From assembly GCF_900141865.1 (NCBI RefSeq), contig NZ_FQYW01000006.1:122382-186381 (forward strand): a stretch of 64,000 bases of DNA, given 5' to 3'. Below, one piece after another: positions 8,002 to 15,646 of the stretch (its first letter is position 1; every line of letters starts with the position of its first letter). The position numbers and the translations under genes are program-made. Source of the stretch: Anaerovibrio lipolyticus DSM 3074. Its GTDB lineage: Bacteria > Bacillota > Negativicutes > Selenomonadales > Selenomonadaceae. A model generated the notes under the pieces. That model was not told where the DNA came from and searched no databases. It was given only the letters and a program-made list of their open reading frames with translations.

Positions 8002-8814
8002 TTAAGAAACCGCTCCCATTGCCTTTTTAAAATCGTCTACAGTCATACCAATTTCATCGGCTGCTTCTTTCTCTGTAATTATTCCTTTTTTAAGCAATGA
8101 AACAACAGATTTCAATTTGCCTTTTTCCTCGCCTCTTGCTTCACCACGCGCTTCTCTTTTAGCACCATATTCTTCCATAATTTCACACACCTCAGTCACC
8201 CCCTCATTGGTTTCTTTTAAAAATCTCATTCTACTAGCAAGTATAGATGATTTCATTTCACTTGCTTTTCGACATTTGAAATCGCTTAACATCTTTCCTA
8301 ATTCAGAGTTTATATCGTCATATTCACCATTAACATAAATAATATGGGCTCCGTCATCAAATTTGGTATCCGTTTCTTCTATCGTTCTATTAATATGGTA
8401 CAACGGTTTTTTGTATTTCAATACATCTTTAGATGTTATGAAGATAACATATGTTTCTGGCAAATCTGACCAATCGGCTCCCTTGCTTAAACAACGATAG
8501 TCCATCATACCACTGTTATAACGGGCCCTTCTTGGTACAGATCCATCATTAGCGTTTTGAATTTCAAAATCATATTCGCGACCTTTACTATCAGTTGCAA
8601 ATACATCGAACCGTACGCCTCTGGCATAAAGATTAGGAATGGTATGCTGAGTTTCAATTCGATTGATAACCAAGTCATTCCTCTTCATGATAACATTTAA
8701 AACATAAGTCATACCCTCAATGTTATCTGCCATAAAGCAGTTGAAGAAGGTATCATCCATAAGACAAAACTTCTGAACCGCTTCCAACAGCTCCTGTCTC
8801 TCCTCTTCATCCAT
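8002..8814 (-). CDS. Rpn family PD-(D/E)XK nuclease / putative transposase
   Basis: A 270-residue member of the Rpn (recombination-promoting nuclease, PF12784-type) family, whose members cut DNA and promote RecA-independent recombination. The nuclease core is visible as VRFDVFATDSKGREYDFEIQN (about residues 67-87), giving the D...ExQ site, preceded by an IPNLYARG lead-in. The C-terminus holds a low-complexity linker (EARGEARGEEKGK) and a short helix-turn-helix-like tail ending MTVDDFKKAMG, typical of the family. It lies in the 6-11 kb accessory block. Confidence 0.88.
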   Translation of the reverse strand: MDEEERQELLEAVQKFCLMDDTFFNCFMADNIEGMTYVLNVIMKRNDLVINRIETQHTIPNLYARGVRFDVFATDSKGREYDFEIQNANDGSVPRRARYNSGMMDYRCLSKGADWSDLPETYVIFITSKDVLKYKKPLYHINRTIEETDTKFDDGAHIIYVNGEYDDINSELGKMLSDFKCRKASEMKSSILASRMRFLKETNEGVTEVCEIMEEYGAKREARGEARGEEKGKLKSVVSLLKKGIITEKEAADEIGMTVDDFKKAMGAVS

Positions 8815-8946
8815 AACAATCCCACCGCTTTCTGTAATTTTATCATAAATATCTGTTGTCTTCTATAATAGAAGATCCCCTAAAATAACGATCATTTGTT
8901 TTGTAACTTCATTGTAGCAAATATATGTTCTTTTTGCAATAGAAAT

Positions 8947-8979
8947 ATGGCTGTTGCTCTGATAAAATGCAACAGCCAT
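8947..8979 (-). terminator. hairpin after the methyltransferase gene
   Basis: ATGGCTGTTGC (8947-8957) and GCAACAGCCAT (8969-8979) form a perfect 11-bp stem downstream of the minus-strand methyltransferase. The T-tract is weak (ATATTTCTATT). The flanking bases show no gene. Confidence 0.55.
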
Positions 8980-9038
8980 TAATGAACGCAATAAGTTCCA
9001 GTTTGCTATCAACAAGTAGTATACCTAAAAAGCTCTTC

Positions 9039-9722
9039 TTACGCCTTTAAATAAAGACTCTCCAATTCTTCCTTATATAAAACCTGGGTAGATACTCTTT
9101 CCTGAACATCTGGATTAAAACAATCTCCAGAGTGAGAATAGCTATTTTTTTCAATAATTGAGTACCCCATTGGAAGAAATCTTTTAGCATAATCTTCCTT
9201 ATACACTGGCATCCCTGAGTTATGCTTGTTTGAGCGTTTATAATTGATAGGTGTATCAAAATCTGTAAGTATGAGAAAACCGCCTGCTTTTAAAACACGA
9301 TTTACTTCTAACACAGTATCTGAAATCATCTCTCTTGGAGTCACATACATCAAAAAGCCAACCATAACAACATCAAACTCTGAATCATTGTATGGCAGTC
9401 TATTAGATATACCTTGGGCAAGATGAACTTTTTTATTAACATTTTTCCATCTAGCATTGCCATATTCAATTGCCTTATCTGACGGATCAATTCCCCAACA
9501 TTCTACTCCTAACTGCTTTGATAAAAAATTTAAATTGTAACCATAATTACATCCAACTTCCAAAATACTCTTAATAGTTCCCGGATATGATGTTATGTAT
9601 TTTCTTATAAAATCATTCGCAAGATAGGCATTTTTAGAAGCTTCGTTTACATCAGTGATAGCATTTTTATTTCTCTCAAAATATTTATTTGCTTCCTCTA
9701 TAACTTTCTCTTCTGTATTCAT
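9039..9722 (-). CDS. class I SAM-dependent methyltransferase
   Basis: A 227-residue Methyltransf_11-type protein. SAM motif I is ILEVGCNYGYNLNFL (about residues 52-66), the ribose-binding acidic residue follows in WGIDPSDKAIEYG, and the post-motifs SEFDVVMVGFLMYV and NRVLKAGGFLILTDFD are present. The substrate cannot be told from the sequence. The gene is AT-richer than the core genes around it and is divergent from the XRE regulator at 9892, sharing a 169-bp control region with an inverted repeat. Acquisition by transfer is plausible. Confidence 0.8.
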   Translation of the reverse strand: MNTEEKVIEEANKYFERNKNAITDVNEASKNAYLANDFIRKYITSYPGTIKSILEVGCNYGYNLNFLSKQLGVECWGIDPSDKAIEYGNARWKNVNKKVHLAQGISNRLPYNDSEFDVVMVGFLMYVTPREMISDTVLEVNRVLKAGGFLILTDFDTPINYKRSNKHNSGMPVYKEDYAKRFLPMGYSIIEKNSYSHSGDCFNPDVQERVSTQVLYKEELESLYLKA

Positions 9723-9764
9723 TAAAATACCTCCCCAAAGATGCTTGCTACAATATTTAGGTTT

Positions 9765-9798
9765 TTGACACTTAATGTAGCATTATCGTATTAAGTGT
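9765..9798 (+). promoter_or_regulatory. promoter with overlapping inverted repeat, divergent region
   Basis: TTGACA at 9765-9770 and a TATTAA-like -10 about 18 bp later would drive the XRE gene. Perfect 9-bp arms ACACTTAAT (9768-9776) and ATTAAGTGT (9790-9798) cover both elements, so this is a candidate operator for the adjacent regulator. Confidence 0.5.
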
Positions 9799-9891
9799 AT
9801 ACAAATATTAACATAATTTATCTATTTACGCTACAATTTGTATAAATATTATCTCACAGTAAACATATATTATTTTTGAGGTGATATTTTA

Positions 9892-10323
9892 ATGAAAAGC
9901 TCCTTATTATCGCAACGCATCAAAGAATTACGTAAGGTCTATAACTATACACAAGATTATGTAGCTGAAATCCTTGGTATCACGAGGCAAACATATTCCC
10001 ATTATGAAACAGGAAGACGAACTCCCTCAGCCGATACCATTTTTAAGCTTGCAGCCTTGTATAATATATCAGTAGATGATTTGCTACGTTTATCTGTTGT
10101 TTTAGATAAGGATGTCTTCTATGAGGCGCCTATTCCCACTCAAAGTAGTGATAATTTAGCTTCTTACCTTAGTTTTTTTAATGACCCTAAAAACCAAAAA
10201 AAATATCTGCACCACTCTAATCTAGAAAAAGAGCTATTGTACTATTTCCATATAATTTCCGAAAAAGATAAACGCGAACTAATTGAGATTGCCAAAATCA
10301 AAACAAAAAACAATAACCAGTAA
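9892..10323 (+). CDS. XRE-family helix-turn-helix regulator
   Basis: A 143-residue Cro/CI-type regulator. The HTH lies at about residues 8-62: IKELRKVYNYTQDYVAEILG, then ITRQTYSHYETGRRTPSADTI, and finally ALYNISVDDLL. The C-terminal half is charged and unassigned. A strong SD (GAGGTGAT) precedes the ATG. It is divergent from the methyltransferase gene, and a palindrome overlaps its putative promoter, suggesting autoregulation. The regulated genes are not known. Confidence 0.85.
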   Translation: MKSSLLSQRIKELRKVYNYTQDYVAEILGITRQTYSHYETGRRTPSADTIFKLAALYNISVDDLLRLSVVLDKDVFYEAPIPTQSSDNLASYLSFFNDPKNQKKYLHHSNLEKELLYYFHIISEKDKRELIEIAKIKTKNNNQ

Positions 10324-10519
10324 GCATCAACAGAGATGGTACTGGACCTTATTATATTCTACTTATTTTTCTGCTTCTGGTCCAAACATTGCTATTTTAA
10401 TATTTAAGCTTTACTGTTCATATTCAATCTTTCTATATAATTTATGTTAAAATTACAGAAAGTAATGTTATAGTTATTATTGAGCTGAAGAGACAATAGT
10501 TAACGTGGTGATACATTCC

Positions 10520-10696
10520 ATGCACTGTCATTTTATGAAACTTAAAGATGATGCCAAGAATATCAACTATGAGAAACTGCAGCACATAATCGATTTAAGG
10601 AAAAAGGTTATGCTGGCAGAACAGGAACGACTACGCGGAGATAAAACTCTATCTATTGCTGAAGCCAAAGAAAGATTACTAAGACGACTAAAATAA
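10520..10696 (+). CDS. small antitoxin-like protein, paralogue of 7694-7876
   Basis: A 58-residue protein. The ATG at 10520 (MHCHFMKLKDD) follows GGTGA at about 8 nt and aligns with the start of its paralogue; an upstream GTG at 10505 is possible. Shared core: IDLRKKVMLAEQERLRGDKT, then LSIAEAKERLLRRL. It precedes the HigA-like gene by 17 bp, and the pair is likely cotranscribed. Toxin-antitoxin membership is suspected from size and partner, but no RelE/HigB-type toxin is seen. Confidence 0.65.
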   Translation: MHCHFMKLKDDAKNINYEKLQHIIDLRKKVMLAEQERLRGDKTLSIAEAKERLLRRLK

Positions 10697-10713
10697 AACG
10701 AGGAGGGATAAAT

Positions 10714-10998
10714 ATGATTGAAACTCCTAAAATCAGCGAGATTCTTTTTGAAGAATTTATGGAACCTTATGGAATTACAGCTTATAGACTTGCCAAGGAT
10801 ATACATGTCCCTATCAGCAGAATACAGGATATACTTCACGACAGGAGGAAAATCACAGCTGATACTTCACTGCGTTTAGGAAAATACTTTGGAGTGTCTG
10901 ACAGATATTTTCTGGATATGCAAACCGATATTGATATACGAAATGCCAAATTCTCTATTGAATCAGATTTGAACGATATCGTCGCCATGGAATTATAA
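10714..10998 (+). CDS. higA: HigA-family antitoxin-type HTH protein
   Basis: A 94-residue HigA/VapI-type regulator: ISEILFEEFMEPYGITAYRL, then AKDIHVPISRIQDILHDRRK, and TADTSLRLGKYFGVSDRYFL. HigA antitoxins neutralise HigB ribonucleases and repress their own operon. Here the upstream neighbour is a short antitoxin-like gene and no higB is present, so this is a solitary or remodelled module. An AGGAGGG SD precedes the ATG. It ends at a bidirectional terminator shared with rny. Confidence 0.85.
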   Translation: MIETPKISEILFEEFMEPYGITAYRLAKDIHVPISRIQDILHDRRKITADTSLRLGKYFGVSDRYFLDMQTDIDIRNAKFSIESDLNDIVAMEL

Positions 10999-11007
10999 GA
11001 GCAACAA

Positions 11008-11053
11008 AAAACCGGTTCTGGTACATCATTAACTGATATACTGAACCGGTTTT
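11008..11053. terminator. bidirectional terminator between the higA-like gene and rny
   Basis: AAAACCGGTTC (11008-11018) and GAACCGGTTTT (11043-11053) form an 11-bp stem with A/T tails on both sides, lying between two convergent genes. Confidence 0.75.
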
Positions 11054-11070
11054 AAAGTTCAATTTTTAAA

Positions 11071-12609
11071 TTATTTTGCGTAATCTACTACGCGGGTTTC
11101 GCGGATGATGGTTGCCTTGATCTGGCCTGGATATTCCAGCTCAGCCTCAATCTTCTTAACGATATCATGAGCAAGTGCAACTGCTTCCACATCATCAACC
11201 TTATCCGGCTTAACCATTACGCGGATTTCGCGGCCAGCCTGAATGGCGAAGCAACGCTCAACACCATTGAAGGACTCGGCGATTTCCTCGAGACGGGTAA
11301 GACGCTTCAGATAAGTTTCAAGGCTTTCACGGCGGGCACCAGGACGGGCAGCAGATACAGCATCCGCTGCTGCCACCAAAACTGCCTCAACAGTCATAGG
11401 CTCCTCGTCGCCATGATGAGCGGCGATGGCATTAATAACATTCTTGGACTCTCTGTACTTCTTGGCAATATCAGCACCAATAGTAACATGAGTACCCTCA
11501 ACCTCATTGTCGATAGACTTACCAATATCATGGATAAGACCTGCACGCTTTGCCAACATAACATCTACGCCCAGCTCTGCGGCCATCATACCAGCCAAGT
11601 GAGAAACCTCAACAGAGTGATTCAGTACATTCTGACCATAGCTTGTACGATATCTCAGACGACCCAGCAGCTTAATCATCTCTGGATGCAGGCCATGAAC
11701 ACCGGTATCAAAGGTTGCCTGCTCGCCGGCTTCCTTAATACGCTGCTCCACCTCACGGCGGGCCTTGTCAACCATTTCCTCAATTCTTGCCGGATGGATA
11801 CGGCCATCGGTAATGAGCTTTTCCAGTGCGATACGTGCCACCTCACGGCGAACTGGATCAAAACCGGAAAGGATAACCGCCTCTGGGGTATCATCAATAA
11901 TTAGGTCAATACCAGTCATGGTTTCAAGAGCGCGAATGTTACGGCCCTCGCGACCGATGATACGGCCCTTCATTTCGTCATTTGGCAGGGCTACAACAGA
12001 AACTGTAGTCTCTGCAACATGATCAGCAGCACAACGCTGAATTGCCAAAGAAATAATATTTCTTGCCTTCTTTTCAGCCTCGTCCTTAGTCTGCTGCTCA
12101 TATTCCTTAATCATAATGGCCTTTTCATGCTTCAGCTCTTCCTCTACCTCTGCCAACAGCATGTTCTTGGCCTCTTCAGGAGAAAGACCGGAAATACGCT
12201 CCAGCTCTTCCTTCTGTTTTTCATGCAGCTCCGTAATCTCAGCCTGGCTCTTTTCCAGCTTGGCCTCCCGAGAAGCAAGGTTCTCCTCCTTCTTCTCCAG
12301 GGCATCAATCTTGCGGTCAAGATTTTCTTCCTTCTGAACTATACGGCGCTCATGGCGCTGAATCTCGGAGCGACGCTCACGAGTATCCTTATCAAGCTCC
12401 TGACGCAGACGATGGACATCCTCCTTCGCCTCCAGCAGCTTCATTTTCTTTGCTGCTTCACCTTTTTCCTCAGCATCACGAACGATACGCTTTGCTTCTT
12501 CCTCAGCAGAACCAATCTGCTGCTCGGCTGCCTGCTTACGCATCATATATCCGCCAAAGCCGCCCAATACCAGGGCAACAACAGCTGCTCCAACTATTTC
12601 AATGATAAT
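11071..12609 (-). CDS. rny: ribonuclease Y (probable ATT start)
   Basis: Membrane-anchored endoribonuclease initiating mRNA decay. Order: an N-terminal transmembrane segment, a long charged coiled-coil (about 25-160), a KH domain around [20 protein letters not shown], and an HD domain with [14 protein letters not shown] and [12 protein letters not shown]. Between the in-frame TAA at 12631 and the first TTG at 12567 there is no ATG or GTG. Only an ATT at 12609, 6 nt after GGGAGG, gives the expected membrane anchor ([20 protein letters not shown]) and 512 residues. Starting at the TTG would remove most of the anchor. The usual follower ymdB is 5 kb away. Confidence 0.93.
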   Translation of the reverse strand: MIIEIVGAAVVALVLGGFGGYMMRKQAAEQQIGSAEEEAKRIVRDAEEKGEAAKKMKLLEAKEDVHRLRQELDKDTRERRSEIQRHERRIVQKEENLDRKIDALEKKEENLASREAKLEKSQAEITELHEKQKEELERISGLSPEEAKNMLLAEVEEELKHEKAIMIKEYEQQTKDEAEKKARNIISLAIQRCAADHVAETTVSVVALPNDEMKGRIIGREGRNIRALETMTGIDLIIDDTPEAVILSGFDPVRREVARIALEKLITDGRIHPARIEEMVDKARREVEQRIKEAGEQATFDTGVHGLHPEMIKLLGRLRYRTSYGQNVLNHSVEVSHLAGMMAAELGVDVMLAKRAGLIHDIGKSIDNEVEGTHVTIGADIAKKYRESKNVINAIAAHHGDEEPMTVEAVLVAAADAVSAARPGARRESLETYLKRLTRLEEIAESFNGVERCFAIQAGREIRVMVKPDKVDDVEAVALAHDIVKKIEAELEYPGQIKATIIRETRVVDYAK

Positions 12610-12762
12610 AACACACCTCCCTACTAATTTTTAAGCCTCTCTAAGCATTAATTATCATTATTTTTGACTGGAATGGTTTACCCAGCCATACCATTTTATT
12701 TTACTGAAATATGCAAATAGTGTCAAGGAAGGCAGGGGCTAAAGCATCACTAATTTAGCCTA

Positions 12763-13212
12763 TTATTTGCGCCATTCGGCAGTATCAAACAATAAGGTTA
12801 CAGGGCCATCATTTTCGGAAGAAACCTTCATCATGGCACCGAATTCACCATGCTCCACCCTAAATCCTTTTTCCCGGCAAATAGACATGAATTTCTCATA
12901 AAGAGGTATGGCTATATCAGGCTTGCCTGCTCCTGAAAAGCTGGGACGGCGCTTTTTCACATCAGCAAACAAGGTAAACTGGGACACCACCAGCAAGCTT
13001 CCCCCTACTGCCTCCAAATTAAGGTTCATCTTGTCCTCTTCATCAGGAAAAATACGGCAGTTGCAGATTTTCTCCGCCATAGTAGCCGCATCCTCCTCTG
13101 TATCATCCGGTCCAACCCCCAGCAATACCAAAAAGCCCTTATCTATAGCTCCATGAATTTTACCATCAATTTCCACGGAAGCAGAATTAACACGGGTAAC
13201 AACAGCTCTCAT
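12763..13212 (-). CDS. dtd: D-aminoacyl-tRNA deacylase
   Basis: Hydrolyses D-aminoacyl-tRNAs, preventing incorporation of D-amino acids. The 149-residue length and N-terminus (MRAVVTRVNSASVEIDG) are standard. The active-site motifs are GGSLLVVSQFTLFAD and the C-terminal GPVTLLFDT. The ATG at 13212 has GGAGG 6 nt upstream; the long open frame to 13416 runs through an inverted-repeat element and is not coding. It sits downstream of leuA and the 187-bp element on the same strand, and probably has its own promoter. Confidence 0.95.
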   Translation of the reverse strand: MRAVVTRVNSASVEIDGKIHGAIDKGFLVLLGVGPDDTEEDAATMAEKICNCRIFPDEEDKMNLNLEAVGGSLLVVSQFTLFADVKKRRPSFSGAGKPDIAIPLYEKFMSICREKGFRVEHGEFGAMMKVSSENDGPVTLLFDTAEWRK

Positions 13213-13240
13213 TTTTTCCTCCTGCTTACTGACAATAATA

Positions 13241-13263
13241 AAGAGGAGCAAAATACTCCTCTT
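13241..13263 (-). terminator. hairpin upstream of dtd
   Basis: AAGAGGAG (13241-13248) and CTCCTCTT (13256-13263) form a perfect 8-bp stem. On the minus strand it lies between the 187-bp element and dtd. The T-tract is poor, so termination after leuA is uncertain. Confidence 0.35.
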
Positions 13264-13296
13264 AAAAGTACATAATACAATTATAGTGAATAATAT

Positions 13297-13483
13297 GGGA
13301 CAAGAACAAGTAGATAGCGCAGTTAAGTTTCGGGGCGTTAAGAAACTATTTTTTGCATTCTTACACATTGAGAAAACATCCATTGTTTGAGCGAAGCGAG
13401 TTTGGATTTTTCTCAATGACTAATTAAAAGCAAAACAATAGTTTTAGCAACGAAACTGTGCGATAGATACTTGTCCTTGTCCC
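13297..13483. repeat. 187-bp inverted-repeat element (MITE/REP-like)
   Basis: The ends are a 16-bp inverted repeat with one mismatch (GGGACAAGAACAAGTA and TACTTGTCCTTGTCCC). Pairing continues inward in blocks (GTTTCG/CGAAAC, AAACTATT/AATAGTTT, CATTGAGAAAA/TTTTCTCAATG). The centre has GAGCGAAGCGAG. It lies between leuA and dtd, carries no gene and shows no obvious target duplication. It could be a non-autonomous mobile element or fold as a long stem if transcribed. Confidence 0.6.
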
Positions 13484-13496
13484 TGATAGTTTCGTT

Positions 13497-15170
13497 TTAT
13501 TTTCCAGCCTTCATACGATTCATGGCACTAAAGAGAGCCATAATGGACGCCGTGATAATATCTGTATCCATGCCAGCACCCCATGTAATCTTACCATCGG
13601 TGCCCGTGATACCGATATAGGCCATGGCCCGGGAATTTGCACCGATTTCCAAAGCATGCTCACTGTATGTCAGGTCTGTGTATTTAATATCGGTATTCTC
13701 CTGAATAGCGTTAGACACAGCATCCAGACGGCCGTTACCGCGGGCATTGAAGGTTACCATCTTACCGTCGATTTCCAGATCAACAACGCCACAGCGGCTG
13801 CCATCCACATCCTTTCTCAATGTGAAGTCAATTAACTTATATGGAGTCTCCACATTTACATAATTATCATGGAAAATCTGATAGATTTCATCCGGCATAA
13901 GCTCCTTATGCTTGTGGTCAGATACACTCTTTACGCAATAACCAAAATCCTCACGCATCTTCTTAGGCATGGTAATGCCGTATTTCTGCTCCATAATAAA
14001 GGCCACGCCGCCCTTGCCGGACTGGCTATTGATACGGATAACATCCCCATCATATTCACGGCCCACATCGTGTGGATCAATAGGAAGATATGGTGTAGTC
14101 CAGTGGTCAGGATCCTTTTCATCACGCCACTTCATTCCCTTGGCAATAGCATCCTGATGGGAGCCGGAGAAAGCAGCAAATACCAGAGCCCCGGCATAAG
14201 GCTGACGAGGTGGCACCTGCATACGGGTTACCTTTTCATAAAGATCAACCAGCTTTGGCATATCAGTAAAATCCAGCTCAGGATCAACGCCTAAAACAAA
14301 CATATTCATGGCAAGGGTTACAATATCCACGTTACCAGTACGCTCGCCATTTCCAAAGAGAGTCCCCTCAACGCGGTCAGCACCAGCAAGCAGCCCCAAC
14401 TCTGTATCTGCTACACCACAGCCTCTGTCATTGTGCGGATGAAGTGAAAGCTCCACTGCATCACGATATTTAAGGTTCTGGGAAATATATGCCACCTGCA
14501 TGGCATATACATGGGGCATGGACATTTCCACAGTTACGGGAATATTAATAATGGCCTTGTGATCAGGAGTTGGCTGCCATACATCCAATACCGCATTACA
14601 AACCTCCAAAGCGTACTCTGGCTCAGTGCCAGTAAAGCTCTCTGGGGAATACTCGAAGCGATAATCTGCCCCAGCCTCTTCCGTCAGTTTCTTTAACAGC
14701 TTGGCGCCATCCACTGCAATCTGCTTGATTTCTTCCTTGGACATTCTGAAAACCTGCTGACGCTGGGCCACAGATGTGGAATTGTACACATGAACAATGG
14801 CGTTCTTTACACCCTCCAAAGCCTCAAAGGTTTTCTTTATAATATGCTCACGGGCCTGGGTCAGCACCTGAACCGTTACATCATCAGGAATAAGATTATC
14901 CTCTACCAATTTACGCAGGAAGGTGTACTCCGTCTCGGAAGCAGCAGGGAAGCCAACTTCGATTTCCTTAAAGCCTACCTCCACCAGCATCTTAAAGAAC
15001 TCTATCTTTTCATCCAAACTCATAGGAATAATAAGGGCCTGATTGCCATCTCGAAGATCCACAGAACACCATTTAGGTGCCTTTTCCGGATGCTCCTTGT
15101 ACATCCAGCTCATATCTGGCTTTGGTGGCATATAATACCCCTTGGAATATTTTGTAAAATTCTTCATCAT
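13497..15170 (-). CDS. leuA: 2-isopropylmalate synthase
   Basis: Condenses acetyl-CoA with 2-ketoisovalerate, the first committed step of leucine synthesis. At 557 residues it matches the yeast-like, longer LeuA class: WCSVDLRDGNQALIIPMSLD with the metal Asp, the HPHNDRGCGVADTELGLLAG motif, and a C-terminal LeuA regulatory (leucine feedback) domain from about residue 430. A GGGGGAG SD precedes two adjacent ATG codons (15170 and 15167). Expression is governed by a T-box leader at 15250-15535. No other leu genes are next to it in the window. Confidence 0.95.
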   Translation of the reverse strand: MMKNFTKYSKGYYMPPKPDMSWMYKEHPEKAPKWCSVDLRDGNQALIIPMSLDEKIEFFKMLVEVGFKEIEVGFPAASETEYTFLRKLVEDNLIPDDVTVQVLTQAREHIIKKTFEALEGVKNAIVHVYNSTSVAQRQQVFRMSKEEIKQIAVDGAKLLKKLTEEAGADYRFEYSPESFTGTEPEYALEVCNAVLDVWQPTPDHKAIINIPVTVEMSMPHVYAMQVAYISQNLKYRDAVELSLHPHNDRGCGVADTELGLLAGADRVEGTLFGNGERTGNVDIVTLAMNMFVLGVDPELDFTDMPKLVDLYEKVTRMQVPPRQPYAGALVFAAFSGSHQDAIAKGMKWRDEKDPDHWTTPYLPIDPHDVGREYDGDVIRINSQSGKGGVAFIMEQKYGITMPKKMREDFGYCVKSVSDHKHKELMPDEIYQIFHDNYVNVETPYKLIDFTLRKDVDGSRCGVVDLEIDGKMVTFNARGNGRLDAVSNAIQENTDIKYTDLTYSEHALEIGANSRAMAYIGITGTDGKITWGAGMDTDIITASIMALFSAMNRMKAGK

Positions 15171-15192
15171 ATTCTCCCCCTATGTTGTATTG

Positions 15193-15243
15193 CCTTCCCC
15201 TATGGGAAAGGTGGCACGCGAAGCGTGACGGATGAGGCCAGCT
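15193..15243. repeat. REP-like palindromic repeat, copy A
   Basis: CCTTCCCCTATGGGAAAGG, then a GCACGCGAAGCGTG stem, then GACGGATGAGGCCAGC. It shares both ends with copy B at 38581-38631 and part with copy C at 41718-41760. It sits between the T-box terminator and the leuA SD, inside the leuA leader. Confidence 0.65.
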
Positions 15244-15249
15244 TGCAAT

Positions 15250-15535
15250 AAAAAAGCCCTTCATCTCCAAAGAGACGAAAGGCTGTCTTTCGTGGTACCA
15301 CTCAATTTCGTGCCAAAGCACGCACTCAACGGATACGGTCAAACACCATGACTTCATATCCCCCTGATATAACGGTCAGACCCGGCGTCACCTACTATCA
15401 CCTGCAAGATGAATTCAGCTGGCTGTTCAAAGGCCAGTTCACAAAAGCTCACCTGCTGTCTCACACCTCCCGACAGCTCTCTGAAAGGCTCCCTCATGCT
15501 AGTATTCCTCATCAACACATTCTTATATTTACTTA
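15250..15535 (-). promoter_or_regulatory. T-box leader of leuA (leucine-type)
   Basis: The minus strand carries the T-box core AATTGAGTGGTACCACG (about 15307-15291). It is followed by a terminator hairpin at 15284-15255 with about 13 pairs (several G-U) and a T-run, that is, the antiterminator/terminator switch. Upstream are Stem I features (AGAGAG near 15478, and GTGAACTGGCC around 15441). The likely specifier triplet CTG at 15437-15435 reads leucine, matching leuA. The specifier position is inferred from alignment by eye. Confidence 0.85.
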
Positions 15536-15542
15536 CCCGTTA

Positions 15543-15571
15543 AATATATCACAGCTCTAAGTGTTTTTCAA
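15543..15571 (-). promoter_or_regulatory. sigma-70 promoter of the leuA T-box transcript
   Basis: Minus strand: TTGAAA (15571-15566), 17-bp spacer, TATATT (15548-15543). It lies directly upstream of the T-box leader. Confidence 0.8.
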
Positions 15572-15646
15572 GAATTTTTATAAAAAATATGGGTATCTGT
15601 AAAGTTTTTGTCCTCTACAAATACCCATTTGTTCATTTCACCCTAT

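Noticed and set aside
8002..8814. IS element carrying the Rpn gene as transposase
   Set aside because: No terminal inverted repeats or target duplications were seen; Rpn proteins are nucleases usually without IS ends.
13213..13416. N-terminal extension of dtd
   Set aside because: The extension covers the inverted-repeat element and a hairpin, while the ATG at 13212 has an ideal SD and matches the family start.
13297..13483. Insertion sequence with its own transposase
   Set aside because: The element is 187 bp with no coding capacity.
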